DNA of 64,000 nucleotides from Gordonia iterans (GTDB taxonomy: Bacteria > Actinomycetota > Actinomycetes > Mycobacteriales > Mycobacteriaceae), in the NCBI RefSeq assembly GCF_002993285.1, contig NZ_CP027433.1:682001-746000 (forward strand). The letters run 5' to 3'. Both the position numbers and the translations under genes were made by a program. This document shows positions 45,283 to 53,123 of this stretch, in pieces. Below the pieces are notes generated by a model, which did not search any database, was not told the origin of the DNA, and saw nothing but the letters and a program-made list of their open reading frames with translations. The first letter of the stretch is position 1, and every line of letters starts with the position of its first letter.

Positions 45283-46124
45283 GAGATCTCCAGATCGGTC
45301 GGGACGGAGGCGACGCCGAGGTGCCGCAGCACGAGCTCGCGCAGCTCCACCAGGCGGAGGTCGTCGCGTTCGCGTGGACGGGGGACGTCGACGGTGAGGT
45401 CGTGGGCGATGCGGCCGTCGTCGAGCACGATGACGCGGTCGGCCAGGACGACGGCCTCCTCGACGTCGTGGGTGACCAGGAGCGCGGCGAATCCATGTTC
45501 GGCCCACAGGCGGGTGAGCAGGGTGTGCGCCTCCAGCCGGGTGAGCGCATCGAGGGCGCCGAAAGGCTCGTCGAGCAGCAGCAGGTCGGGCTCCCGGACC
45601 AGCGCACGGGCGAGCGAGGCGCGTTGCGCCTCCCCGCCGGACAGGGTCAGCGGCCAGGCGTCGACGCGGTGACCGAGTCCCACCTCGCCGAGGGCCCCGA
45701 CAGCGAGTGCGTCGAGGTCGCGCCGGGAGGCCCCGGGGCGCTGCAGGTTCAGCGAGACGTTGGCGCGGACCTTACGCCAGGGCAGGAGTCGCGGCTCCTG
45801 GAAGGCGACGGCCCGTGAGCCGTCGACCTCGACGGTCCCACCGTGCTCGGCGTCCAGCCCGGCGACGATCCGCAGCAGCGTCGACTTTCCCGAACCGGAT
45901 CGCCCGACCAGCGCGATGATCTCGCCACGGTGCACGTCCAGATCGATGCCGGTCAGGACGCCGACCTCGCCGAACGACCGGGAGACGTCCCGGACCTGCG
46001 CGAGGACCGCCCCTTGAGCCTGTCCCGCTCCTCGAGCTCGTCCCGCTCCTTGAGCTTGTCCTGCTCCTTGAGCTCGTCCCGCTCCTTGAGCTCGTCCCGC
46101 TCCTTGAGCTCGTCGAAAGGTCAT
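45279..46124 (-). CDS. ssuB: Sulfonate ABC transporter ATP-binding protein with repeat-derived N-terminus
   Basis: A 281-residue ABC ATPase. Walker A is GRSGSGKSTLL (about 73), the signature LSGGEAQRASLARAL (about 161), Walker B LLLLDEPFGALD (about 182), and the switch His VTHDVEEA. It powers uptake of sulfonates with SsuC and SsuA. The first 40 residues are an odd addition: six Ala-Gln/Arg-Gly-Ala hexapeptides encoded by 18-bp DNA repeats. The ATG at 46124 is the last start of the upstream 50-bp array and overlaps the TGA of the sixth mini-ORF. The ordinary domain begins at about residue 41 (VLAQVRDVSRSFG). Confidence 0.93.
   Translation of the reverse strand: MTFRRAQGAGRAQGAGRAQGAGQAQGAGRARGAGQAQGAVLAQVRDVSRSFGEVGVLTGIDLDVHRGEIIALVGRSGSGKSTLLRIVAGLDAEHGGTVEVDGSRAVAFQEPRLLPWRKVRANVSLNLQRPGASRRDLDALAVGALGEVGLGHRVDAWPLTLSGGEAQRASLARALVREPDLLLLDEPFGALDALTRLEAHTLLTRLWAEHGFAALLVTHDVEEAVVLADRVIVLDDGRIAHDLTVDVPRPRERDDLRLVELRELVLRHLGVASVPTDLEIS
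46016..46115 (-). repeat. In-frame 18-bp repeats in the ssuB N-terminus
   Basis: About six units with the minus-strand core CGAGCTCAAGGAGCGGGA. Each adds six residues (R/Q-A-Q-G-A-G) and keeps the frame. The core AGCTCAAGGAGC is also the building block of the adjacent 50-bp array. Confidence 0.88.
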
Positions 46125-46130
46125 CGCGCC

Positions 46131-46430
46131 ACTCCTTGAGCTTGTCTTGCTCCTTGAGCTCGTCGAAAGGTCATCGCGCCACTCCTTGAGCTTGTCTTGC
46201 TCCTTGAGCTTGTCGAAAGGTCATCGCGCCGCTCCTTGAGCTTGTCTTGCTCCTTGAGCTTGTCGAAAGGTCATCGCGCCGCTCCTTGAGCTTGTCTTGC
46301 TCCTTGAGCTTGTCGAAAGGTCATCGCGCCGCTCCTTGAGCTTGTCTTGCTCCTTGAGCTTGTCGAAAGGTCATCGCGCCGCTCCTTGAGCTTGTCTTGC
46401 TCCTTGAGCTTGTCGAAAGGTCATCGCGCC
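46131..46430 (-). repeat. Six 50-bp tandem repeats carrying coupled mini-ORFs, between ssuC and ssuB
   Basis: The element TCATCGCGCC recurs at 46121, 46171, 46221, 46271, 46321, 46371 and 46421, exactly 50 bp apart, and the bases between are nearly identical. Read on the minus strand, each unit contains AAGGAG, a seven-base gap, ATG, then 16 more codons and TGA. The TGA lies inside the ATGA of the next unit. The predicted peptide is MTFRQAQGARQAQGAAR, with small variants. Mini-ORFs start at 46424, 46374, 46324, 46274, 46224 and 46174. The first ATG overlaps the ssuC stop and the sixth TGA overlaps the ssuB start. Whether the peptides are made is unknown. Confidence 0.95.
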
Positions 46431-47299
46431 ACCCTCCAGCGCAGCAGGTACGACTCCAGGCCGCGGACGATCCAATCGGTGGTGAGGCCGAGGAACGCGT
46501 AGATCACCAGGCCGAGCACGATGATGTCGTCGCGCAGGTAGGTGCGCGCATTCATCACCAGGTAGCCCAGGCCGGCGTCGGCGTTGATCTGCTCGGCGAC
46601 GATCAGCGAGAGCCACGCCACCGAGAGCGACAGGCGGAAGCCGGTGAGCGCACTGGGCACCGAGCCGGGCAGGATCACGGTCCGGGCCAGGCCCCAGCGG
46701 CCCAGGCCGAGCGACCGGCCGGCCTCGATGAGCTTCGGGTCGACGCTCTGGATGCCCGCGACCAGATTGAGGTAGAGCGGAAACATGACGCCGAGCGCGA
46801 TCAGGAAGATCTTCGGCTCCTCGCCGATGCCGAACCAGACGACGAAGAGGGGTATCAGTCCGAGGAAGGGGATGGTGCGCAGCATCTGCAAGGGCGGGTC
46901 GATCGCCAGGTCGGCGACCCGGAAGAAGCCCACGAGCAGCCCCAGGACCAGTGCGAGGGTCACGCCCAGGACCAGACCGTAGGCGACGCGTTCGAGCGAG
47001 ACCGGCAGCGCCGCGGACAGGCTCCCGTCGGCCCACGTCTCCTGGGCGGCGGCGAACACCTGCGAGGGCGCGGCCAGCTTGTCCTCGGGGAGCACCCCGG
47101 TCACGGACAGGACTTGCCACAGGATCAGGAGCACGACGGGCGAGACCAGCCGGAGCAGCGCCGACCAGCCGATCGTCGGCAGCCGGATCGCCGACAGCCG
47201 TTGCGCGATCGAGACGCGCTCCGGGTTCTCGGAAACGTGGCCGGGACCGGACCGCACGGAAGGGGCATCGAGCGGCGGCCGGGTGAGCACGCCGGTCAT
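46421..47299 (-). CDS. ssuC: Sulfonate ABC transporter permease
   Basis: A 292-residue inner-membrane permease with about six helices after a 55-residue cytosolic start. The family block is EAGRSLGLGRWGLARTVILPG (EAA motif, about 195) followed by GLGYLVMNARTYLRDD. It forms the channel for sulfonates with SsuB and SsuA. The ATG at 47299 overlaps the ssuA stop (ATGA). Its last codons (GTG GCG CGA TGA) are the sequence that was duplicated with each 50-bp unit. Confidence 0.94.
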   Translation of the reverse strand: MTGVLTRPPLDAPSVRSGPGHVSENPERVSIAQRLSAIRLPTIGWSALLRLVSPVVLLILWQVLSVTGVLPEDKLAAPSQVFAAAQETWADGSLSAALPVSLERVAYGLVLGVTLALVLGLLVGFFRVADLAIDPPLQMLRTIPFLGLIPLFVVWFGIGEEPKIFLIALGVMFPLYLNLVAGIQSVDPKLIEAGRSLGLGRWGLARTVILPGSVPSALTGFRLSLSVAWLSLIVAEQINADAGLGYLVMNARTYLRDDIIVLGLVIYAFLGLTTDWIVRGLESYLLRWRVAR

Positions 47300-48300
47300 G
47301 ATCGGTTCTCCTCCACGACCGGGTTGAACTCGTCGTCGAAGTACTCCGTGGCGTCGGGCTTGTTCGGGATCACGCCGGCGCCGGAGAAGAGGTCGATCAG
47401 CTTCTGCTGCTTGGCGATCCGTTCGGCGTCGATCGGCACGATCTCCCGGGCCGAGGTGTCGAAGGTGGCGGCGGCCACCGGCTCCGGGAGCGTGGTCAGC
47501 CTGCTGAAGATCGGCACCCACTTGTCCTTGTTGTGCACGGCCCATCGCTGTGCGCGGGTCACCCGGCCGACGAAGTCGGAGAGCGCGGCGTTCTTCGCCT
47601 TGTCGCCCAGCGCCGCGTCGGAGGCGAGGTAGTAGCCCTGTTGCGTCGTCAGGCCGGTGCCGTCGGCCAGCACGCGCGCCTTGCTCTGCTGCTGCGCGAT
47701 CACCGCGTACGGATTCCACACGGCCCAGGCATCGATCTGCCCGGCGTTGAACGCCGCGAGCCCCTCGTTCGGCGTCAGGTACGTCTCGGTGACGTCGCCG
47801 GGTTCCAGCCCGGCCTGATCCAGCAGGGCCAGCACCAGTCCGTTGGAGCTGGATCCTTTGGTGAAAGCGATCCTCTTGCCCTTCAATTCGCCGACCGACC
47901 TGATCGGCGAGCCGGCCGGCACCAGCAGGAAGTCGTTGGCCGTGCTGCCGGCGAGGATCGCGATAATCTTCAGTGGAGATCCGGCCGACTGAGCGAACAG
48001 CGCGGGGACGTCACCGGTGGAGCCGACGTCCACCTTGCCCGCCGCGGCGGCTTCGAGCAGGGGCGGGCCGGCCTCGAAGGTGGCCCACCTGATCTTGTAG
48101 GGGAGGTCGCTCAGTTCCCCCGCGGATTCGAGCAGCGTCTGCGTGGACTTGACCTGGTCACCGACGACCAGGGTGATCTCTCCCGAGCCGGCGCTGTCGT
48201 CGCTCCCGCCGTCGTTCGCGGAGCAGGCGGTCCCGGCCATCGTGAGCGCGGCCGCCGCCGCGAGAGACACACCGAACCGACCGAACTTCCACCGTGACAC
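47296..48300 (-). CDS. ssuA: Sulfonate ABC transporter substrate-binding protein
   Basis: A 334-residue exported binding protein: a basic start (SRWKFGRFG), hydrophobic core (SLAAAAALTMAG) and a Cys in GTACSAND that may be lipidated, although the -3 residue Gly is atypical. The ligand domain has the SsuA/NMT1 pattern (FEAGPPLLEAAAAGKVDVGSTGDVP; GKRIAFTKGSSSNGLVLALL). I chose GTG at 48300 because AGAGGAG lies seven bases upstream; an ATG at 48318 has no such site. It is the first gene of the operon; the 237-bp gap to sseA holds divergent promoters. Confidence 0.93.
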   Translation of the reverse strand: MSRWKFGRFGVSLAAAAALTMAGTACSANDGGSDDSAGSGEITLVVGDQVKSTQTLLESAGELSDLPYKIRWATFEAGPPLLEAAAAGKVDVGSTGDVPALFAQSAGSPLKIIAILAGSTANDFLLVPAGSPIRSVGELKGKRIAFTKGSSSNGLVLALLDQAGLEPGDVTETYLTPNEGLAAFNAGQIDAWAVWNPYAVIAQQQSKARVLADGTGLTTQQGYYLASDAALGDKAKNAALSDFVGRVTRAQRWAVHNKDKWVPIFSRLTTLPEPVAAATFDTSAREIVPIDAERIAKQQKLIDLFSGAGVIPNKPDATEYFDDEFNPVVEENRS

Positions 48301-48537
48301 GTCACTGCTCCTCTGCATCGAACAACCCGCCCTCGTGGCGGTACGACGAGTGTTCGCAAGCGGGCTCCGGCGGGTCAATCGGCCGCCGGTCGCACCTCTG
48401 AAACGGAGATGTCTTCGCAGGTCAAAAGGGTTCGCGTTGCGTTCACCGTGGGCCCAAAGTTCTGCTCACGCCGAGTCTGAATCGGCAGGCTAGAGTCACC
48501 GGGTACGGGGCGCGAACGAGATGGACGGGAGCCGACT

Positions 48538-49365
48538 ATGGCGCGGGTGCTGATCACGGTGGACGATCTGGTCGAGGAGCTGCTGTCGAACCGGCCGCCC
48601 GTGGTCCTGGATGTGCGGTGGCGACTCGGCGACGACGACGGCTTCGCCCAGTACAAGGCCGGGCATGTTCCCGGCGCGGTGTACGTCGATCTGGACGCCG
48701 AGCTCGCCGCGCCGCCGAGCGCGGAGCAGGGACGGCACCCGCTTCCGGGTGTGGGAGATCTGCAGGCCGCGGCCCAGCGGTGGGGGATCGACGCCGGCGC
48801 ACCCGTCGTCGTGTACGACGACTGCGGGGGAACCTCGGCGGCGCGCGCCTGGTGGCTGCTGCGGTGGGGCGGCCTGGCCGACGTACGACTGCTCGACGGC
48901 GGGCTGAGCGCCTGGCGGTCGGCCGGGTTGCGGCTTTCCTCGGGGGATACCGTGCCGCGCTCGGGCAACGTCGTCCTGACCCCCGGCGGGATGCCGACGG
49001 CCGACATCGACGAGGTGGCTGCCGGCGGGGCGCTGTTGCTCGACGCGCGGGCCGGGGACCGGTACCGCGGGGAGACCGAACCGGTGGATCCGCGTCCCGG
49101 TCACATCCCCGGCGCGGTCAGTGCACCGACCGCCGAGAACCTCACGGCAGCAGGGACTTTCCGTGAGTCGGGCGAGTTGCGCGAGCGGTTCGCCGCGCTC
49201 GGCGCGGACGGCGGGCGGCTGGTGGTCTACTGCGGATCCGGAATCAATGCCGCGCACCAGATCGCGGCGCTGGAGCTCGCCGGCCACCCGGGTGCCGTGC
49301 TGTACCCGGGCTCGTACTCACAGTGGAGCAATGACGAGACCCGCCCGGTCGAGACCGGCGAGTGA
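48538..49365 (+). CDS. sseA: Thiosulfate sulfurtransferase with two rhodanese domains
   Basis: A 275-residue enzyme. The N-terminal rhodanese domain (1-130) keeps DVRWRLGDDDG and YDDCGGTSAARAWWLLRW. The C-terminal domain holds the catalytic Cys in VVYCGSGINAAH (about 233). It moves a sulfane sulfur from thiosulfate or 3-mercaptopyruvate to a thiol acceptor. GGGAG precedes the ATG. It is divergent from the ssu operon, so both sides of this region serve sulfur supply. Confidence 0.92.
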   Translation: MARVLITVDDLVEELLSNRPPVVLDVRWRLGDDDGFAQYKAGHVPGAVYVDLDAELAAPPSAEQGRHPLPGVGDLQAAAQRWGIDAGAPVVVYDDCGGTSAARAWWLLRWGGLADVRLLDGGLSAWRSAGLRLSSGDTVPRSGNVVLTPGGMPTADIDEVAAGGALLLDARAGDRYRGETEPVDPRPGHIPGAVSAPTAENLTAAGTFRESGELRERFAALGADGGRLVVYCGSGINAAHQIAALELAGHPGAVLYPGSYSQWSNDETRPVETGE

Positions 49366-49418
49366 GCCGGTGACCGGGCGGGCCCGGGAGTGCTGAATGC
49401 CCCGCGGGATCCGCGAGG

Positions 49419-49715
49419 TCAGTGGTCGTCGTAATGCCCGTCGTGCGCGGCGTGGCGGTGACCGTCGTGCAGGTAGTCGACGTGATCGCCGTGCGGAACG
49501 GCGTCGTGGCCGCAGTTCTCGTCGTGCTCGTGGGCGTGGTCGGCGTGAACCACGTGCTCGGCGGGCTCGCACTCGTCGTAGTGGCCGTCGTGCTCGCGGT
49601 GCAGGTGGCCGTCGTGCGCGTAGTCGACGTGGTCGCCGTGCGGGACCGCGGTATGACCGCAGTCGGCGCCGTGCTGGTGGTCGTGGTCCGGGTGCTCGGT
49701 GTGCAGGCTCGGCAT
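49419..49715 (-). CDS. Histidine-rich, probable zinc-binding protein
   Basis: A 98-residue hydrophilic protein, about a quarter histidine, with many Asp/Glu. It contains two near repeats of GHTAVPHGDHVDYAHDGHLH (about 20 and 70), each with a Cys before it (ADCGH, ENCGH). There is no signal peptide. I chose ATG at 49715 because GGAAGGA lies five bases upstream. It sits downstream of the cysteine-free L36 gene and its Zur-like box. That fits a role as a zinc store or chaperone made under zinc shortage; this is inferred from composition and context. Confidence 0.8.
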   Translation of the reverse strand: MPSLHTEHPDHDHQHGADCGHTAVPHGDHVDYAHDGHLHREHDGHYDECEPAEHVVHADHAHEHDENCGHDAVPHGDHVDYLHDGHRHAAHDGHYDDH

Positions 49716-49734
49716 GGAGGTCCTTCCAGGAAGT

Positions 49735-49762
49735 ATCGCAATATGCGCATTGATGAATGTAT
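49735..49762. promoter_or_regulatory. AT-rich palindromic region upstream of the histidine-rich gene
   Basis: Contains ATGCGCAT and a CATT-GATG-AATG inverted repeat in a locally AT-rich stretch, 20 bp upstream of the start. It may be an SmtB/Zur-type operator; the match to any consensus is loose. Confidence 0.35.
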
Positions 49763-49804
49763 TTCCCGGTCGACCCGATGTCAACGCCCCGACGGCCCCG
49801 GGGC

Positions 49805-49927
49805 TCAGCCCTGGCGTGCCTTGAAGCGGGGATTCTTCTTGTTGATCACGAAGATCCGCCCGCGACGCCGGACGACCTGCGAGCCGGGCTGGTTCTTCAT
49901 GGACTTGAGTGAGTTGCGAACCTTCAC
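49805..49927 (-). CDS. rpmJ2: 50S ribosomal protein L36, cysteine-free (type B) paralogue
   Basis: A 40-residue protein starting at GTG 49927 behind [19 protein letters not shown], then [19 protein letters not shown]. The usual L36 has a CxxC...CxxxxH zinc knuckle; here there is no cysteine at all, so this is the zinc-free form (YkgO type). Such copies replace the zinc-binding L36 on ribosomes when zinc is scarce and are normally repressed by Zur. The box at 49941-49955 is 14 bp upstream. Confidence 0.93.
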   Translation of the reverse strand: MKVRNSLKSMKNQPGSQVVRRRGRIFVINKKNPRFKARQG

Positions 49928-49940
49928 GGGTGCTCCTTAC

Positions 49941-49955
49941 TGAAAACAGTTATCA
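49941..49955. promoter_or_regulatory. Zur-like operator TGATAAC-T-GTTTTCA
   Basis: On the minus strand it is a 7-1-7 inverted repeat with six of seven pairs, the spacing and TGAAAA/TTTTCA core of actinobacterial Zur boxes. It lies 14 bp upstream of the cysteine-free L36 start, overlapping the expected promoter end. Confidence 0.75.
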
Positions 49956-50006
49956 ATAAGGAAGAATAGCGGGATCCCGGAACCGGTCGCAAGGTCGCGC
50001 GGACGG

Positions 50007-50693
50007 CTACCCGTTGTGCTGCGAGCGCACCGCGTGCGTGCGCGGGAGGAAACGCCCCGCGATCGGCAGGAGGATCGCGAGTGAGAGCCAGGTCCACTGT
50101 CCGGCCTCCGGGCCGAAGCGCAGCGCGATCGGGATAGAGGCCCCGAACACCACGGGTGGGAGCCAGGCGGTGATCAGCCCGGCGGCGCGTTGCACACCCG
50201 TCGTCGGATTGCGCTCGAGCCCACGGATCCGGCCGAGCCAGGAGACGGCGATCTGAGCCAGCGAGGCCAGGGCGATGTTCAGGGCGTAGAGGGCAGTGGG
50301 CAGTGCGAAGTCCGACGAGGCCGGGTCGCTGATGCCCTGCGTGGTGAACGGGATGACGATCACCAGGCCGACCGCGACGAGGTTCGCCGTCATGGTCGGT
50401 CCGTCGAGTCCGCTGAGCTCGCGCATCAGCCGGACGTTGGCCCGCCAGAACGCGACGATCACCACGAAACTCAGTGCGAAGCCGAACAACTGGGACCCGA
50501 AACCGGATGCCAGCAGACTGTCGACGCTCCGCCATGCCTCTCCCGGCGGTGCGTCGAGGTTCGCGATGAGCAGGGTTGCCGAGAATCCGTAGATCGCGTC
50601 GAAGAACGCAACTCCGCGGCCGTACTCGTTGCTGTCCAGGGAGAAGAAGGTCTGCGGATCGTGCCGGCGTGGCGCCGGCGGCGATGCGGTCAT
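50007..50693 (-). CDS. TMEM175/DUF1211 family membrane protein
   Basis: A 228-residue protein with about six helices. The family block GRGVAFFDAIYGFSATLLI lies in the first helix (about 28), equivalent to the RxxxFSD filter motif of TMEM175 potassium channels, here with FFDAIYG in place of FSDGVFA. The remaining helices are FVVIVAFWRANVRLM and later Leu-rich segments. A role as a cation channel is plausible only by family. No ribosome site is seen before the ATG at 50693. It is a single gene. Confidence 0.78.
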   Translation of the reverse strand: MTASPPAPRRHDPQTFFSLDSNEYGRGVAFFDAIYGFSATLLIANLDAPPGEAWRSVDSLLASGFGSQLFGFALSFVVIVAFWRANVRLMRELSGLDGPTMTANLVAVGLVIVIPFTTQGISDPASSDFALPTALYALNIALASLAQIAVSWLGRIRGLERNPTTGVQRAAGLITAWLPPVVFGASIPIALRFGPEAGQWTWLSLAILLPIAGRFLPRTHAVRSQHNG

Positions 50694-50746
50694 GGACAAA
50701 GGATGGCACCGCTGCCGAGCCGCCGCCGGTGGTTCGCCGCGGTCGG

Positions 50747-51670
50747 CTACACCTGGTCGAGGCGCCGGAGCAGGGTGCGGGTCCGGGCGCGGCGGTCGGG
50801 GTCCCGGTCGAAGACGATGCCGACGAACTCGTCGACTCCGGCCGCGGCCACGTCGGCGATCCGCGCGGCGACGGTCTCCTCGTCGCCGATGATCGCCGCA
50901 TCCGAGGAGTGCTCGAAGCCCTCGCGGTCGAGCATCGCGCGGTAGGAGGGCAGGGCGTTGTACACCGCGAACTGCTCGGCGGCGCTGGCGCGAGCCCCGT
51001 CGACGTCGTCGGTCACGGCCACCGGCAGCATGGCCACCACGCGCACCGCGTCTGCGGGGCGTCCGGCATCGACGGCGGCGGCGCGCAGGGTCGGGCCGAT
51101 GTGATCCCGGAGGGTCCGAGGTCCGGTCATCCAGGTAACCGTGCCCGACGTACGACGTCCCGCGACGCCGAGCATCTTGGGGCCGAGCGCGGCGAGATAG
51201 ACGTCCGGTGCGGGAATGTCGGTCAACGTGAGGCTGCCGCGCGTGGTCACGAAATCACCTGCAGTGGAGACCTTTTCGCCGTTCAACAGGGGTAGCAGGC
51301 CGTCGAGAAACTCATTGGTCCGGCGGACCGGGTGATCGTACGGGACTCCCCACATGCCCTCGGTGACCACTTGGTGACTCAGCCCGAGCCCGAGGCTGAG
51401 GCGGCCGCCGACGACGGCGTTGGCGGTGAGGGCCCGCTGCGCGAGCAGCATCGGATGCTGGTTCTGAATGGGCAGTACGCCGGTGCCGAACCGGATCTCG
51501 GGCACGCTGTTCCCGGCGACGGCGATCATGGTCAGCAGATCCGGCTCGTTGGGCATCTGGGTGGACCAGACACGACGGAAACCCTCGTTGTGCAGCGCGT
51601 GGAGGCTTTCGACTGCGCGGGTGGCCGAAGCCGTGCGCGCGTTGATGTTCCAGACGACGCTGACCTGCAT
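50747..51670 (-). CDS. LLM class F420-dependent oxidoreductase
   Basis: A 307-residue luciferase-fold enzyme: RFGTGVLPIQNQHPMLLAQ and GGRLSLGLGLSHQVVTEG (about 65-105), then YLAALGPKMLGVAG (about 170). The pattern is that of actinobacterial F420-dependent reductases of the TIGR03564 kind. CGAGGAG precedes the ATG at 51670. The substrate is unknown. It is divergent from the second DUF2236 gene with a gap of about 156 bp. Confidence 0.87.
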   Translation of the reverse strand: MQVSVVWNINARTASATRAVESLHALHNEGFRRVWSTQMPNEPDLLTMIAVAGNSVPEIRFGTGVLPIQNQHPMLLAQRALTANAVVGGRLSLGLGLSHQVVTEGMWGVPYDHPVRRTNEFLDGLLPLLNGEKVSTAGDFVTTRGSLTLTDIPAPDVYLAALGPKMLGVAGRRTSGTVTWMTGPRTLRDHIGPTLRAAAVDAGRPADAVRVVAMLPVAVTDDVDGARASAAEQFAVYNALPSYRAMLDREGFEHSSDAAIIGDEETVAARIADVAAAGVDEFVGIVFDRDPDRRARTRTLLRRLDQV

Positions 51671-51826
51671 GCTTGCTCCTCGGGGAGTTTCGGGACGACT
51701 ATTCGAGACACTACGCGTGGACGTCGTGCATGTCTCCGCGAACGAATTGTGAGACATTGGTGTCATATTGTGTCAAAGTCTCGTCGTCGAGCCCGGACGG
51801 CGATGACCACCCGGAAGAGGATCGTC

Positions 51827-53041
51827 ATGGAACTCGTGATCAGCCCGGCGCGGCAGCGGCTGCGGGACAGGGTCAAGCGCTGCACCGGCTTCGACCTGCT
51901 CCCCGGCCACGACGTGCAGGCGGCCTACCTCGCCGGACACACCGCGGGTGATCCGGTGGCCGAACGCTTCGTCGCCGAGACCTACCACGGGGAGATGGGG
52001 CCCGAACGGGCCCGGGACCTGCTCGACGAGGCGCTGCGCGTCGGGATCGACGGGGTGCCCGACGCGCCGGCCTCGATGCGTGCGCTGTTCCAGGAGTTCG
52101 AGACCGTTCCGGACTGGGTGGACCCCGAACTGGTCGAGCGCGGCGCCGCGGTGTGGCGGCGCTGGGGCTACAGCCTCGGCGCAGTGGGCAACGCCGGGAC
52201 CATGGACACCTACACCGAAGGCTCGCTCGCGGTGCCGCTTTCGCTGTCCGGCGGGTACGCCGGCGCCAGCGCGCTGCACCGCTACCTGGAGACCACGCGC
52301 TGGTGGTTGGAGGTCTGCAAGCCCGGCGCTGTGCTCACCCCCGGCTCGCGCGCCCGCGAGGTGTCCCTGAAGGTCCGGGTGATGCATGTGTCGGTGCGGG
52401 CACGAGTCGCCGAACACCCGGAGTGGAACGCGACTGCGCACGGCCTGCCGATCAGCCAGAGCGAGATGATGCTGACCCTGCTCGGCGGCAGCGTCGGTCC
52501 GGCGCTCGGGCTCTACTCGCTGGGCTTTTTCACCAGTCCTGCCGAGATGCGTGCGGTGCTGCACTTCAACAGGTATCTCGGGCACCTGGTGGGCTGTCGC
52601 GTCGACCGCATGTACCCGGAGACGGTCGGCGACGGGGTGCGCCTGCTCTACTACTTCGACGCCACTCGCAAGGATGATTCCGGGCCGCTGGGCCCGGAGC
52701 TGGTCGAGGCTTTCGTCCCGTCTTTCGCGCCCGGCGACGACGTCCGCGGCCTGGACCGGATCCGCGCGCAGTACCACCTGCACCTGCAGGCCGGGTACAC
52801 GCGACTGTTCATGCTCCCGTGGAACCGGCGCAGATACCGGTTGCCCAGCGGAATCCCCGGTGTGCTGCTCCTGGTGGGCCGAGCACCGCTGATCGTGCTG
52901 GTAGAACTGCTGCGACGGGTGTCCCCCGGCGTCGACCGGCGCTGGCAGGAGTCGTCCTACCGGCGGTGGAGCCGTTGGCACGCATGGCACCTCGGTCAGC
53001 GCGAGGAGCGCTTCGATGCGGGGCGCCGGCTGCGCCGCTGA
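51827..53041 (+). CDS. DUF2236 oxygenase, latex-clearing-protein-like
   Basis: A 404-residue DUF2236 protein. The segment SLKVRVMHVSVRARV (about 180-194) has the Arg/Lys then His-x-x-Val-Arg layout of the heme-binding helix of latex clearing protein, where the His is the proximal ligand. The N-terminal part has EFETVPDWVDPELVERGA, also family-typical. The ATG at 51827 follows GAGGA. Lcp proteins cleave polyisoprene but are exported; this one lacks a signal peptide, so the substrate is more likely an internal lipid. Confidence 0.82.
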   Translation: MELVISPARQRLRDRVKRCTGFDLLPGHDVQAAYLAGHTAGDPVAERFVAETYHGEMGPERARDLLDEALRVGIDGVPDAPASMRALFQEFETVPDWVDPELVERGAAVWRRWGYSLGAVGNAGTMDTYTEGSLAVPLSLSGGYAGASALHRYLETTRWWLEVCKPGAVLTPGSRAREVSLKVRVMHVSVRARVAEHPEWNATAHGLPISQSEMMLTLLGGSVGPALGLYSLGFFTSPAEMRAVLHFNRYLGHLVGCRVDRMYPETVGDGVRLLYYFDATRKDDSGPLGPELVEAFVPSFAPGDDVRGLDRIRAQYHLHLQAGYTRLFMLPWNRRRYRLPSGIPGVLLLVGRAPLIVLVELLRRVSPGVDRRWQESSYRRWSRWHAWHLGQREERFDAGRRLRR

Positions 53042-53123
53042 CCCGCACCGGATCGTCGATGTCCGGATCGCCGGGATTCACTAGGCTGGCCTGTGCAGTC
53101 GTCCCCTGCCGGAGAGTCCGCCC

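Noticed and set aside
46016-46430. Possible CRISPR array
   Set aside because: Units are 50 bp head to tail with no unique spacers, and no cas genes are near.
48375-48443. Short minus-strand frame ending VRPAAD upstream of ssuA as a leader peptide
   Set aside because: It starts at GTG without a ribosome site and ends about 75 bp before ssuA; not enough to call.
48301-48537. Sulfur-responsive riboswitch or cysteine leader peptide upstream of ssuA
   Set aside because: I found no SAM-riboswitch pattern and no Cys-rich short frame with a ribosome site; only weak hairpins are present.
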